Shown here one piece after another: positions 18,401-26,561 of a DNA stretch of 64,000 nt. The notes below the pieces were generated by a model, which saw nothing but the letters and a program-made list of their open reading frames with translations, was not told the DNA's origin and made no database searches. The translations under genes and the position numbers were made by a program. Where the stretch lies: the NCBI RefSeq assembly GCF_900604965.1, contig NZ_UWPD01000001.1, positions 1,256,642 through 1,320,641 on the forward strand, given 5' to 3'. This DNA comes from Gordonibacter sp. Marseille-P4307. GTDB lineage: Bacteria > Actinomycetota > Coriobacteriia > Coriobacteriales > Eggerthellaceae. Position 1 is the first letter of the stretch. Each line of letters begins with the position of its first letter.

Positions 18401-18997
18401 ATGACTGAAAAGAAGAACGAAGATACTGAAGATCACCTGCATGACGAAGCGGGGGGCGATCAGCGCGAGCAGGGTGCTCCGGAGCCTCCCAAAGGATACG
18501 ACGAGAGTGATCGCGACAAGGCTCAGAGGATGTTCGATCGGCGCGTGCAGGATGGTTTGGAAAACCTGCTTATGAACGGGCTGTCGTTTCGCGCCACCGA
18601 CGAAGAGCGCGCTCAGGTAAAGAGCGGACGGACGCTGCTTGCGATTGCGAATATCGCCGGACCGATATCCTTGTTCATCGGCGGTATTTTGCTGAGCGGG
18701 GTCGGTATGGTGTGCGGAATCATATCGTTTGTGAAGTTCAAACGCGTCGGTGATAGTCATCCTGAAAAGCCGCTCGTGGGAAAGCTGCTGAAGCGCCAGG
18801 CGGCAGTCGGTATAGGGATTTCAGGAATAGCGCTTGTTATCAACTTGGTTGCGGCTATCGTGCTGTTTCCGGTAATCATGGATGCGGTTGAAAGCGGAGA
18901 CCTGTCGGCTGCGTTCAATCCCCAGGATCGAGCGCTCAACTCATCGGCCGACCACGGTGCGGGAACCGGTACGGACAGCAACTCCACATGGGGCTAA
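18401..18997 (+). CDS. Two-helix membrane protein of unknown function
   Basis: The 198-residue protein has an acidic, charged N terminus (about 1-75), two hydrophobic segments (about 86-112 and 127-155) separated by a short basic loop (FVKFKRVGDSHPEKPLVGKLLKRQ), and a Ser/Thr/Gly-rich tail. The paired helices resemble DUF4190-type membrane proteins, but I cannot assign it firmly. It stands alone between dut and a strong convergent terminator. Confidence 0.6.
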   Translation: MTEKKNEDTEDHLHDEAGGDQREQGAPEPPKGYDESDRDKAQRMFDRRVQDGLENLLMNGLSFRATDEERAQVKSGRTLLAIANIAGPISLFIGGILLSGVGMVCGIISFVKFKRVGDSHPEKPLVGKLLKRQAAVGIGISGIALVINLVAAIVLFPVIMDAVESGDLSAAFNPQDRALNSSADHGAGTGTDSNSTWG

Positions 18998-19064
18998 AGC
19001 CTTCTTCTCTTGGGCACCATATAAGATTGATAATATATGTTATGTAAACTAAGAGGTTTGACAA

Positions 19065-19099
19065 AGGGCGGGTCGGCTTGAAGAGAGCCGACCCGCCCT
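19065..19099. terminator. Strong hairpin between convergent genes
   Basis: Two 14-base arms, 19065-19078 and 19086-19099, pair perfectly around a 7-base loop; the arms are almost entirely G and C. It lies between the convergent ends of the membrane-protein gene (18997) and the thioesterase gene (19150). Only short pyrimidine stretches flank it, so it may act in both directions. Confidence 0.75.
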
Positions 19100-19149
19100 G
19101 CTGTCTGTCACAAGTTGCTCCGCTTCGGCGTCAGAGCGAGTGAGCCCGC

Positions 19150-19596
19150 CTAATCGCTTTCAAGCTCGCATTCGACGGCTTCCTTGTATTTCGCATACAG
19201 TTCCGGACAGGATTTCCTCATGTTAAGCGGTTCGAAGGTTTCGGCGTCAACCATGCATAACGTAGTGAATCCCGTTACGCATGGTTTCTCGAATCGAAGA
19301 TCCATCCCTTTACGGAAGATCTCGTAAGAATACGTGATTCGCACGGCCGTCAGCTTGGATACCCAGATTCTGATGAGGGCGGTATCGCCGTATCTCAACG
19401 ATGACGAATAGGACAGATGCATTTCCGTTACCGGGGCCATGATGTTCTGACGCTCCAGATCAGCATAAGGGAATCCCAGATCAGAAATAAATTTTTCGCG
19501 AGCGTCTTCGAAGTACAGCGGATAGTTCGCATGATACACGACGCCCATGCAGTCCGTTTCCCCGTAGCGTATCGGGACTTCGACCACCTTGACCAT
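19150..19596 (-). CDS. Hot-dog fold acyl-CoA thioesterase (YbgC/FadM type)
   Basis: The 148-residue protein is a 4-hydroxybenzoyl-CoA thioesterase-like hot-dog enzyme. The signature is intact: RYGETDCMGVVYHANYPLYF with the catalytic Asp and the HxNY, followed by EDAREKF. It probably cleaves short- or medium-chain acyl-CoA or aryl-CoA. In this neighbourhood (menA on the opposite strand) a role in menaquinone synthesis, hydrolysing DHNA-CoA, is possible but unproven; DHNA-CoA thioesterases are of this fold. An intergenic region of about 165 bases separates it from menA. Confidence 0.85.
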   Translation of the reverse strand: MVKVVEVPIRYGETDCMGVVYHANYPLYFEDAREKFISDLGFPYADLERQNIMAPVTEMHLSYSSSLRYGDTALIRIWVSKLTAVRITYSYEIFRKGMDLRFEKPCVTGFTTLCMVDAETFEPLNMRKSCPELYAKYKEAVECELESD

Positions 19597-19762
19597 AACC
19601 TCTCCTTTTGATGAGTTCCGCCGATATTATATTCCCGAGGCAAAACGGCAGACCGAGTGGCGCGCCGGGTTGCCATCATTCCACAATTTAACGTGCTCAT
19701 GGCAGGTATTGTTGGTCCGCTTATGGCATGATGGTTCAGTATGCGAGAAGAAAGGCGAACCA

Positions 19763-20713
19763 TTGAGTTCAAACGATCGTATGACCAGCGAAAACACAGG
19801 ACGGCTTACGGCGAAGATGGCGCTTGAGCTTGCGGCGCCCCATACGTGGCCCGCTGCGATCCTCCCCACCTTCGCAGCGGTATGCATGGCATCGGTACTG
19901 GTCGGATCGGTTTCGTTGTCGCTGTCGTTGGCCGTATTGGCCATCGTCGTGTTGTTCCAATCAGCCGCGAACACGTTCAACGATTATTACGATTGCATCA
20001 AGGGAACGGATGGCGAAGAGGACTTCGTCGACCCGAGCGATTCGGTGCTCGTCTATAACGACCTTGATCCCCGTTCTGCGTTGAGGCTTGCGGTGTGCTT
20101 CGTGATCGCTGCGTTTGTACTCGGCATCTACGTGATCGCGCGCGCGGGATGGTTTCCCTTGGCAATCGGCTCGATCGGAGCGGTTTTCGTTATCGTGTAC
20201 TCGGCGGGAAAGACTCCCCTGTCCTATTTGCCCCTTGGAGAAGCGGTAAGCGGTGTTGTCATGGGGGCGCTCGTGCCCCTCGCCGTTGTTTACGTGCTTA
20301 CCGGATCGATCGAACCGTTGGTGCTTGTATGGAGCGTTCCCTTCATATTTCTAATCGGACTGATCATGTTTACCAACAACATCAGCGATATCGAACGCGA
20401 TATTCCCGCGCATCGCAAAACCTTGGCGATCGTGCTGGGACGCGAGCGCGCACGGCGCCTGTATCGGGCGCTCACGGTGGCCGGCATCATCTCGATGCTT
20501 GCCGTTTTGACTGTTTGGTTCCCCAGGGGGCTGATTGCGGCGCCGTTCATGGTGCTGGCGGCGCTCCCGCTTTTACAGGCGCTGTTCCGCAATCCGCTTA
20601 CTCCCGAGAGGCGCCTTCAGTCTATGCCTCAGATCCTCACGGTGAATATCGTGCTGGGGGTGTTTTACGCGGCGGCTATCCTTCTGTCGGCTTCGACCGG
20701 CCTGTCGCTGTAG
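19763..20713 (+). CDS. menA: 1,4-dihydroxy-2-naphthoate polyprenyltransferase MenA
   Basis: MenA attaches the polyprenyl tail to DHNA, giving demethylmenaquinone. This UbiA-family membrane protein of about 316 residues carries the first Asp-rich motif NTFNDYYDCIKGTD and the second DIERDIPAHRKTLAIVLG, with eight to nine predicted membrane helices. The start is either the TTG at 19763, 7 bases after GAAAGG, or the ATG at 19781; I favour the TTG. The last 38 bases overlap the convergent gluQ gene. Menaquinone fits an anaerobically respiring Eggerthellaceae. Confidence 0.92.
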   Translation: MSSNDRMTSENTGRLTAKMALELAAPHTWPAAILPTFAAVCMASVLVGSVSLSLSLAVLAIVVLFQSAANTFNDYYDCIKGTDGEEDFVDPSDSVLVYNDLDPRSALRLAVCFVIAAFVLGIYVIARAGWFPLAIGSIGAVFVIVYSAGKTPLSYLPLGEAVSGVVMGALVPLAVVYVLTGSIEPLVLVWSVPFIFLIGLIMFTNNISDIERDIPAHRKTLAIVLGRERARRLYRALTVAGIISMLAVLTVWFPRGLIAAPFMVLAALPLLQALFRNPLTPERRLQSMPQILTVNIVLGVFYAAAILLSASTGLSL

Positions 20714-21662
20714 CTGCTTTCCAGACGGGATCCTCGCACCACTCCAATTGTGCCAGGCCGTGTCGCTTCCCAAGCTGCTGACGCCATCGATCGAGGTCGA
20801 ACAGCGCAAGAACCTCGTCGGGAGAAGCGGGTTCGTCTGTCTTCAGGATACCGGCGATGTGGGCGATATGTCCGATTATGCCTTCGGGAGTTCGGTATCG
20901 GCCGATCAGCTCATCGAACGACGCATCTCGGTTGCGCTTGGAAAGCCGCCGTCCACTGGAATCTGCCAGCAAGGGGATGTGGGCGTACGAGGGGCGCTCG
21001 AAGCCCAGCAAATCCTGCAGGTATCTTTGCTGAGGGGTTGATGAGAGCAGGTCGCAACCGCGAACGACGCAGGTGACGCCTTGCTCGAAATCGTCTGCAA
21101 CGACGGCCAGCTGATAGGCGAACGATCCGTCGGCACGCCGCAAAACGAAGTCTCCGCACTCCGTTGCGAGGTTCTGCCCGAACGTCCCCTGTATCATATC
21201 GTTCACGCGATACGTTTTGTCGGGGACGCAGATTCTCCAAGACGGTGAGTGCAGCTTGGATCGGCGCTCTGCCTCGTCGGGAGAGATGTTTCTGCAGGTT
21301 CCCGCGTAAACGAAGCGTTCTCCGACATGGGGCGCCGATGCGGCCCGCAGATCGGCGCGCGTGCAGAAGCAAGGGTAGACGCGCGCTTGGGAGGAAAGGC
21401 GTTCGAGCGCGGCTCGGTACACCTCGTCGCGGTTGTGTTGGAAGAAGGGCCCTCGGTCCCAGGTAAGGCCCAGGGATTCGAAATCGCGCATGATCTGGTT
21501 GGCATACGCAGGGCGGGATCGCTCGCGATCGAGGTCTTCGATGCGCAAAACGATGCTCCCCTTCTGGGATCTGACGATCAGCCACGAAAGGAGCGCGGCG
21601 TAGATGTTTCCCGCATGCATGCGTCCTGTCGGGCTGGGCGCGAAGCGCCCGACAACCGCCAT
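20676..21662 (-). CDS. gluQ: Glutamyl-Q tRNA(Asp) synthetase-like protein
   Basis: GluQRS is a stand-alone paralogue of the glutamyl-tRNA synthetase catalytic domain that attaches glutamate to queuosine 34 of tRNA(Asp). The 328-residue protein has the HIGH-like motif FAPSPTGRMHAGN, the LRIEDLDRERS block, a zinc-binding-like PCFCTRADL segment, and the KMSKS-like RRLSKRNRD, but no anticodon-binding domain. It starts 6 bases after the iorB stop and is probably on the same transcript. Its 3' end overlaps menA. Confidence 0.9.
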   Translation of the reverse strand: MAVVGRFAPSPTGRMHAGNIYAALLSWLIVRSQKGSIVLRIEDLDRERSRPAYANQIMRDFESLGLTWDRGPFFQHNRDEVYRAALERLSSQARVYPCFCTRADLRAASAPHVGERFVYAGTCRNISPDEAERRSKLHSPSWRICVPDKTYRVNDMIQGTFGQNLATECGDFVLRRADGSFAYQLAVVADDFEQGVTCVVRGCDLLSSTPQQRYLQDLLGFERPSYAHIPLLADSSGRRLSKRNRDASFDELIGRYRTPEGIIGHIAHIAGILKTDEPASPDEVLALFDLDRWRQQLGKRHGLAQLEWCEDPVWKAATATGRSKPTEG

Positions 21663-21668
21663 GACGCG

Positions 21669-22253
21669 CTAGCCTAGGTTTTCCTGCGCGAATTCCAGCG
21701 CAAGATCGAAGGCCCGCGTGTTCGCCTCGACGGTTTTGGGGGGAACCTTTCCCTCGATCGCCTTGATCCAGGCCTCGCGCCCGAACCCAAGACGCGCTTC
21801 GAGCGCCCCGAGAAGGACGACGTTCACGGTTTTCGGGTTGCCGGCCTCGCGCGCGATCTTCGTTGCGGGAACGATCACGGCGCCGAGCCGTTCAAGCTTC
21901 ATACGCGCCTGCGCGGGCATGGACGCACGTCCGCAGGCAACGGGCAGCGGCTTGATGGTTTCGTCCGCGACGAGGAGGTATCCCCCCTCTTTCAGATACG
22001 GTGCGTTGCGCAGGGCCTCGGTGGTTTCGAACGACACCACGCAGTCGGTCATGCCGGCGTCTGCAACCATGGTGGAGACGCTTTCGCCGAAGCGAACGAC
22101 CGTGGTGACGGCTCCGCCGCGCTGGGCCATGCCGTGGATCTCGGAAACCTTCACTTCGAGGCCCGCCGCCAAAGCGGCACGGGCAAGCAGGTCAGCGGCG
22201 AGGATGGTTCCCTGCCCCCCGACTCCGCAAAGAAGGACGGTGCGCGCGTTCAT
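21669..22253 (-). CDS. iorB: Indolepyruvate:ferredoxin oxidoreductase, beta subunit
   Basis: IorB is the gamma-type subunit of the arylpyruvate oxidoreductase, which oxidises indole-, phenyl- and hydroxyphenylpyruvate to aryl-acetyl-CoA and reduces ferredoxin. The 194-residue protein has the family start VLLCGVGGQGTILAADLLA, SEIHGMAQRGGAVTT and the NPKTVNVVLLGAL segment. It follows iorA by 12 bases on the same strand. Confidence 0.95.
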   Translation of the reverse strand: MNARTVLLCGVGGQGTILAADLLARAALAAGLEVKVSEIHGMAQRGGAVTTVVRFGESVSTMVADAGMTDCVVSFETTEALRNAPYLKEGGYLLVADETIKPLPVACGRASMPAQARMKLERLGAVIVPATKIAREAGNPKTVNVVLLGALEARLGFGREAWIKAIEGKVPPKTVEANTRAFDLALEFAQENLG

Positions 22254-22265
22254 AAGACTTCCCCC

Positions 22266-24014
22266 TTAGGCCGAAAGGCCGGTCAGCTGTTCGATGGCGT
22301 TCGAGTGGCAATACTGCTCGCACTGCCCGCATCCGACGCAGAGGGTCTGGTCGATGGAAGCCAGACCGCTTTCGAGATCTTTGGACAGCGCGGGGCACCC
22401 GATGGAGGTGCAGGCTCCGCAAGACGTGCAGTTGCCGTTAACGAAGTAGTTGGGTTTGCGGTCTTTGCTGAGAAGCACGCAGGGCGCTTTGAACACGATG
22501 ACGGTCAGCTTGTCAGCCTGATCCTTTGTCGCAGTGCGCAGGGCGCCGCGAACGGATTTGGCGTTATGGGGATCGACTTCCAGGACATGGTCGACGTCGA
22601 TCGCGTGCAGCAGTCCGACCAGGTCGAGCTCTCTGCTGGGCCGTCCCTGGAGGGTTTCGCCGTTGAAGGGATTGCCCTGGCGACCGGTCATGGCCGTCGT
22701 GCGGTTGTCCAGGATGCAGACGGTGCCCTTCCCTCGATTGTATACGGTTGAGATAAGCGACGAGAGGCCCGAATGCGCAAACGTCGAATCGCCGATGATG
22801 CCGACGACGGGCCGGTGCTCGGTTCCCTCGAGGGCCAGTTCGAATCCGTGGGACATCGACACCGAGGCTCCCATGTCGAGGCAGGTGTCGATCGAGGACA
22901 GCGGCGCGAGAGCCCCCAGGGTGTAGCAGCCGATATCGCCGGTGACGATGGCTCTCATGCGCGAAAGCTCCTTGAACACCAGACGGTGCGGGCACCCCGG
23001 GCACAGCGCGGGCGGACGCGCGGGAACATCGCCCATCGCGTCGGCGTGCGCGGGCTCGCTGAAACCGAAGGCGGTGCGGATGAGCCCGGGCGAAAGCTCT
23101 CCGTCGCGCGGAAGAGGGCGCTCGAAGGCATCGAGTTCGATGCCGAGCGCGCGCACCTGGTCGGCGAAGTATTCGGACGCCTCTTCGACCACGTACACCT
23201 TGTCAACCGATTCGGCAAACGCGCGCAGCGCATTTGGAGGCAGCGGCCAGCTGACGCCGAGTTTGAACACCGAAGCGTCGGGCAGTGCTTCGACGACGTG
23301 CTGGTAGGCGGCCCCGGCGCATATTACTCCGATGTCGGCGCCTTTTCGGATCACGTGGTTGTAAGGGCAGGTTTCCACCCACGCGCGAAGCTCGTCGATG
23401 CGCTCGAGCTGGATTTTGCGGCGCGGTTTGGCGAACGCGGGCATCATGACCCACTTGGCCGCATCCTTTTCGTACGGCTTGATCGGACAGGCGCGACGGG
23501 GCCCAACCTCGACGGCGGTTTTGGTGTGGGACACGCGCACGGTCGAGCGGATGAACACGGGCACGTCGAATCGCTCGGAGATATCGAAGGCATCGCGGGT
23601 GAAGGCCAGCGCTTCGGCCGAGTCGGCGGGATCGAGCATGGGGATATGCGCTGCGCGCGCGTACCAGTGGGAGTCTTGCTCGTCTTGGGACGAGTACATA
23701 CCCGGATCGTCGGCAGCAAGGATGACGAAGCCGCCGTTGACGCCGGTGTAGGCAGCGGTGAACAGCGGATCAGCGGCGACGTTCACCCCGACGTGCTTCA
23801 TGGTGGAAAGCACGCGGGCTCCGGCCGCGGAGGCTCCCATGCCCACCTCGACGGCTACTTTCTCGTTTGTGCACCATTCGGCGTACACATCGTCGAAGGT
23901 GCAGAAGGTCTCGAGCGTCTCGGTGGACGGCGTTCCGGGATAAGCGACGCCGATGTGGGCGCCTGCTTCCCATGCGCCGCGCGCTATGGCTTCGTTTCCT
24001 GATAAAAGTTCCAT
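22266..24014 (-). CDS. iorA: Indolepyruvate:ferredoxin oxidoreductase, alpha subunit
   Basis: IorA carries the thiamine diphosphate site and two 4Fe-4S clusters of the enzyme. The ATG at 24014 (MELLSGNEAIARGAWEAG) after AGAGG gives 582 residues, as expected; the longer open frame upstream is not supported. Seen in order: the pyrimidine-binding domain (IGVAYPGTPSTETLETF), the TPP-binding GDIGCYTLGALAP and GDSTFAHSGLSSL, and a C-terminal ferredoxin domain with CTSCGACTSIGC and CVGCGQCEQYC. It works with IorB, and the nearby PaaK points to amino-acid fermentation or aryl-acetyl-CoA use. Confidence 0.96.
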   Translation of the reverse strand: MELLSGNEAIARGAWEAGAHIGVAYPGTPSTETLETFCTFDDVYAEWCTNEKVAVEVGMGASAAGARVLSTMKHVGVNVAADPLFTAAYTGVNGGFVILAADDPGMYSSQDEQDSHWYARAAHIPMLDPADSAEALAFTRDAFDISERFDVPVFIRSTVRVSHTKTAVEVGPRRACPIKPYEKDAAKWVMMPAFAKPRRKIQLERIDELRAWVETCPYNHVIRKGADIGVICAGAAYQHVVEALPDASVFKLGVSWPLPPNALRAFAESVDKVYVVEEASEYFADQVRALGIELDAFERPLPRDGELSPGLIRTAFGFSEPAHADAMGDVPARPPALCPGCPHRLVFKELSRMRAIVTGDIGCYTLGALAPLSSIDTCLDMGASVSMSHGFELALEGTEHRPVVGIIGDSTFAHSGLSSLISTVYNRGKGTVCILDNRTTAMTGRQGNPFNGETLQGRPSRELDLVGLLHAIDVDHVLEVDPHNAKSVRGALRTATKDQADKLTVIVFKAPCVLLSKDRKPNYFVNGNCTSCGACTSIGCPALSKDLESGLASIDQTLCVGCGQCEQYCHSNAIEQLTGLSA

Positions 24015-24261
24015 GTGATGCCTCTCGTCAATTCGACGGCTCTGGGCGTCTGCGGGCCCTCTCGTCGGTAACCCCCTCGGATGGCTGCAAGAACCGGAGC
24101 TGTCGGAACAGGATAAACGCTTCGGGTTTCGATGGCGCTGCAAACAGAGCCATCGTTGCGATTTCGCAGTTGTTCGGACGTCGTTCCATACGCCGTTCGG
24201 GGATCGTATGGCCGGTCGGTCCGTTTCGGCGCAGCGGGTTGGCCTTCAAAAAGACGCTTCC

Positions 24262-24708
24262 CTACTGCGCCTCGCAATAGTGCAGGCAGAACTCGCCGAT
24301 CTGAATCTTATCGCCTACCGTAAGTGTGGCGACATCGACGCTGCTGTTGTTCACCCATACGCCGTTGAAGGAGTTGTTGTCGCGAATCGTCGCGCTTGCA
24401 CCCTGCACGGTAAGCGTCGCATGATTGCGCGACACCGTCATATCGTTGAGGAATACGTCGCAGCGCGGGTCGCGTCCGATGGAAAGCTCGCCATCGTACA
24501 GGTCGATGACGGCTCCCGTGCGCGGGCCGCGCACGACTTTGAGGCATCCGGGTTTGCGCGGCGCGGCGCTTTGAACGGGACGGTTTGCGCCGGTAAGCTG
24601 CAGCGGTGCGAACGATTCGGTCGAGCCGTTGAATTTAAAGCCGCATGCAGGGCAGGATGGGGCCGCGTCGTTGGCGATGCTGTTGCAGATGGGGCAGGTT
24701 CGGCTCAT
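24262..24708 (-). CDS. Zinc-ribbon and FHA domain protein
   Basis: The 148-residue protein begins with a zinc ribbon (CPICNSIANDAAPSCPACGF) and ends in a forkhead-associated domain, which binds phosphothreonine: IGRDPRCDVFLNDMTVSRNH with the conserved Gly, Arg, Ser, Arg and His, and NSFNGVWVNN. It probably reads a Ser/Thr kinase signal; no kinase is in the window. A GGAGGTG site precedes the ATG. It lies downstream of the carboxypeptidase gene with a 19-base gap, so they may be cotranscribed. Confidence 0.88.
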   Translation of the reverse strand: MSRTCPICNSIANDAAPSCPACGFKFNGSTESFAPLQLTGANRPVQSAAPRKPGCLKVVRGPRTGAVIDLYDGELSIGRDPRCDVFLNDMTVSRNHATLTVQGASATIRDNNSFNGVWVNNSSVDVATLTVGDKIQIGEFCLHYCEAQ

Positions 24709-24727
24709 GGTGCACCTCCGGGCGCGG

Positions 24728-26146
24728 TTACGCTTGGTTTTTCTGGTTGTTCTTGATTATAGGCATATTGTTGTGCACGGTAACGACGTTCTGGCGGTCA
24801 TCGCTGCTTCCGAACAGACCCCAGAACCAGTTCGAAACGCGGTCGAATATCCCAGGGGCGTCAACGGTTTCAGCGGCCAGCAGGTCGTATCGGGCTATGG
24901 TCTGGTTGTGTTGCTTGAACGATATGGAACCCACCTTCTGACCGGCTTTGACGACCCCCGAAAGCGCCCCGTCGTCTATCTCGACGTCCTGGCTTACGTT
25001 TCCGTCGAGATCGAACACGCGCTGCGAGGCGTTCGGATCGGAGATCGTGACGTCGAGGACGGCATCGTGGCGGTCGGCTAACTTAACCTGGGCCACCAAC
25101 GGAACCTCGGTGACCGTGGAATTCGCCGCCATGCTTATCGTTTGATCGGCGTTTATAAAACGATAGTCGATGTAGTGGCGGTATCCCCACTCGAACAGCG
25201 CCTTCGCATCGTCGAAGCGGGTTTGGGCGGTGTCGGAGTGCAGCACGACGGCGTAGAGCTTCATGCTTCCGTCGCTGGCCGCTCCCATAAACGAAGGTCC
25301 GGCCAAAAGGGTCTCCCCCGTTTTGACGCCGATCGCACGGTCGTACATTTCAAGGAGCGCATCGGTGGTCTGAAGATCGATCTGGGTGTTAGAGCCGCCC
25401 CGCTTGACGACGATCGACGTGCTGCCGCCCTTCACGATGGCAGCGATGACGTCGCTGTCCATGGCCTTCGCTGCAATAAGCGCCTGATCGGATGCGGTGC
25501 TGTGGAGGCTTCCGGCAAAAGACCCGTCGTCGAGGCCGTGCGGGTTCTCGTAGACGGTGTCGGTGCATCCCAGCTCTTTCGCCTTTTCGTTCATCTTCGC
25601 GACGAAAGCTGCGGCGGGGGTGTCGCCCAAGCCGGGTTCCCGTTCGAGGATGGCCTGGCCTGCAGCTTCGGAAATGGCGACGGCGGCGTCGTTTCCCGAA
25701 GGGACCAGCAGCGCTTTCAGCGCGGTTTCGAACGACATGGCATCGCCCGCCCTGAGGTTGGCCGACGATTCGCCGATGGCGGCGGCTGCCTCGCTTACGA
25801 CGATCTGATCGTCGAGCTTCAGGTACTCCATGCTGACCAGCGCAGTCATCACCTTGGTGATGGAAGCGATCTGTGCGGGTGCGGTTGCCTGGCGCTGGAA
25901 CAGGGGCCTGCCCGCAGAATCGACCAGCACGGCGTAATCGGAGGCCACATCGGGGCAGTCCCCCACCGAAAGCCCCAGCGCTTCGACGGTGGAGTCGCCG
26001 ATCTGATCTGATTTTCGCACGTCCGCGAAGGCCGGCAGCGCGGGCAGCGCGAGCGCACCTGCAAGAGCCAGCGCGAAGAGGGTGCGTGCGCATCCTCCCT
26101 TTCCGAACGCACAGGTTCGCATGTTAGGCATGTTAGTCCAGTTCAT
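24728..26146 (-). CDS. D-alanyl-D-alanine carboxypeptidase (S11, DacA type)
   Basis: This penicillin-binding protein trims the terminal D-Ala of peptidoglycan stem peptides. The 472-residue protein has a signal peptide (hydrophobic ALALAGALALPALPAFA, residues about 22-41), then the active-site S95-I-T-K98, S150-G-N and K-T-G near 274. A C-terminal PBP5-like beta domain follows. The C terminus has an aromatic segment (FDRVSNWFWGLFG) that could bind the membrane. Start codons at 26146, 26131 and 26122 are all in frame; the first overlaps the ACT-protein gene by 14 bases. Confidence 0.92.
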   Translation of the reverse strand: MNWTNMPNMRTCAFGKGGCARTLFALALAGALALPALPAFADVRKSDQIGDSTVEALGLSVGDCPDVASDYAVLVDSAGRPLFQRQATAPAQIASITKVMTALVSMEYLKLDDQIVVSEAAAAIGESSANLRAGDAMSFETALKALLVPSGNDAAVAISEAAGQAILEREPGLGDTPAAAFVAKMNEKAKELGCTDTVYENPHGLDDGSFAGSLHSTASDQALIAAKAMDSDVIAAIVKGGSTSIVVKRGGSNTQIDLQTTDALLEMYDRAIGVKTGETLLAGPSFMGAASDGSMKLYAVVLHSDTAQTRFDDAKALFEWGYRHYIDYRFINADQTISMAANSTVTEVPLVAQVKLADRHDAVLDVTISDPNASQRVFDLDGNVSQDVEIDDGALSGVVKAGQKVGSISFKQHNQTIARYDLLAAETVDAPGIFDRVSNWFWGLFGSSDDRQNVVTVHNNMPIIKNNQKNQA

Positions 26147-26561
26147 AGATATCAGAGGGGTCGGCGATACGGAATCCGGCGTTCTTCAGCGCTTCCTCGA
26201 CGGACTGCGGGTTTTCGACTTTCAGGATATCGAGGGCATCGTCGGTGCTGGAGGAAATGCAGTAGAGGTACTCGATGTTCACGCCGGTGCCGTCGAGGGC
26301 ATCGAGCGCCTCTACCAGCCCGCCGGCGCGATCGGCTACATAGACGCCCAGGACATCGACGGTGCGGGCGCGGTATCCACGCCGCTCCAGCTCGAGTGCC
26401 GCCGCTTCGGGTCGATCGCATAGGAAGCGCGCGACTCCGTATTCGGCCGTGTCGGCCAGCACGAGCGCGTGCACGTTGATGCGCGCGTCGGCCAGCGCCC
26501 TGCATACAGACGAGAGCCGTCCCTGCTCGTTTGCTAGAAAAACGGTAAGCTGCTTGATCAT
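26133..26561 (-). CDS. Tandem ACT domain protein
   Basis: The 142-residue protein consists of two ACT domains (LTVFLANEQGRLSSVCRALA and VYVADRAGGLVEALDAL), ligand-binding modules for amino acids. Its ATG overlaps the stop of the phenylacetate-CoA ligase gene (ATGA). Such proteins regularly sit beside PaaK-type ligases, probably sensing an amino acid linked to aryl-acid metabolism. The ligand is unknown. The long upstream extension of this frame lies inside paaK and is rejected. Confidence 0.88.
   Translation of the reverse strand: MIKQLTVFLANEQGRLSSVCRALADARINVHALVLADTAEYGVARFLCDRPEAAALELERRGYRARTVDVLGVYVADRAGGLVEALDALDGTGVNIEYLYCISSSTDDALDILKVENPQSVEEALKNAGFRIADPSDIYELD

Noticed and set aside
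22773-24002. 409-codon + frame opposite iorA
   Set aside because: Arg/Gly/His-rich shadow of iorA with no recognisable domain or ribosome site.
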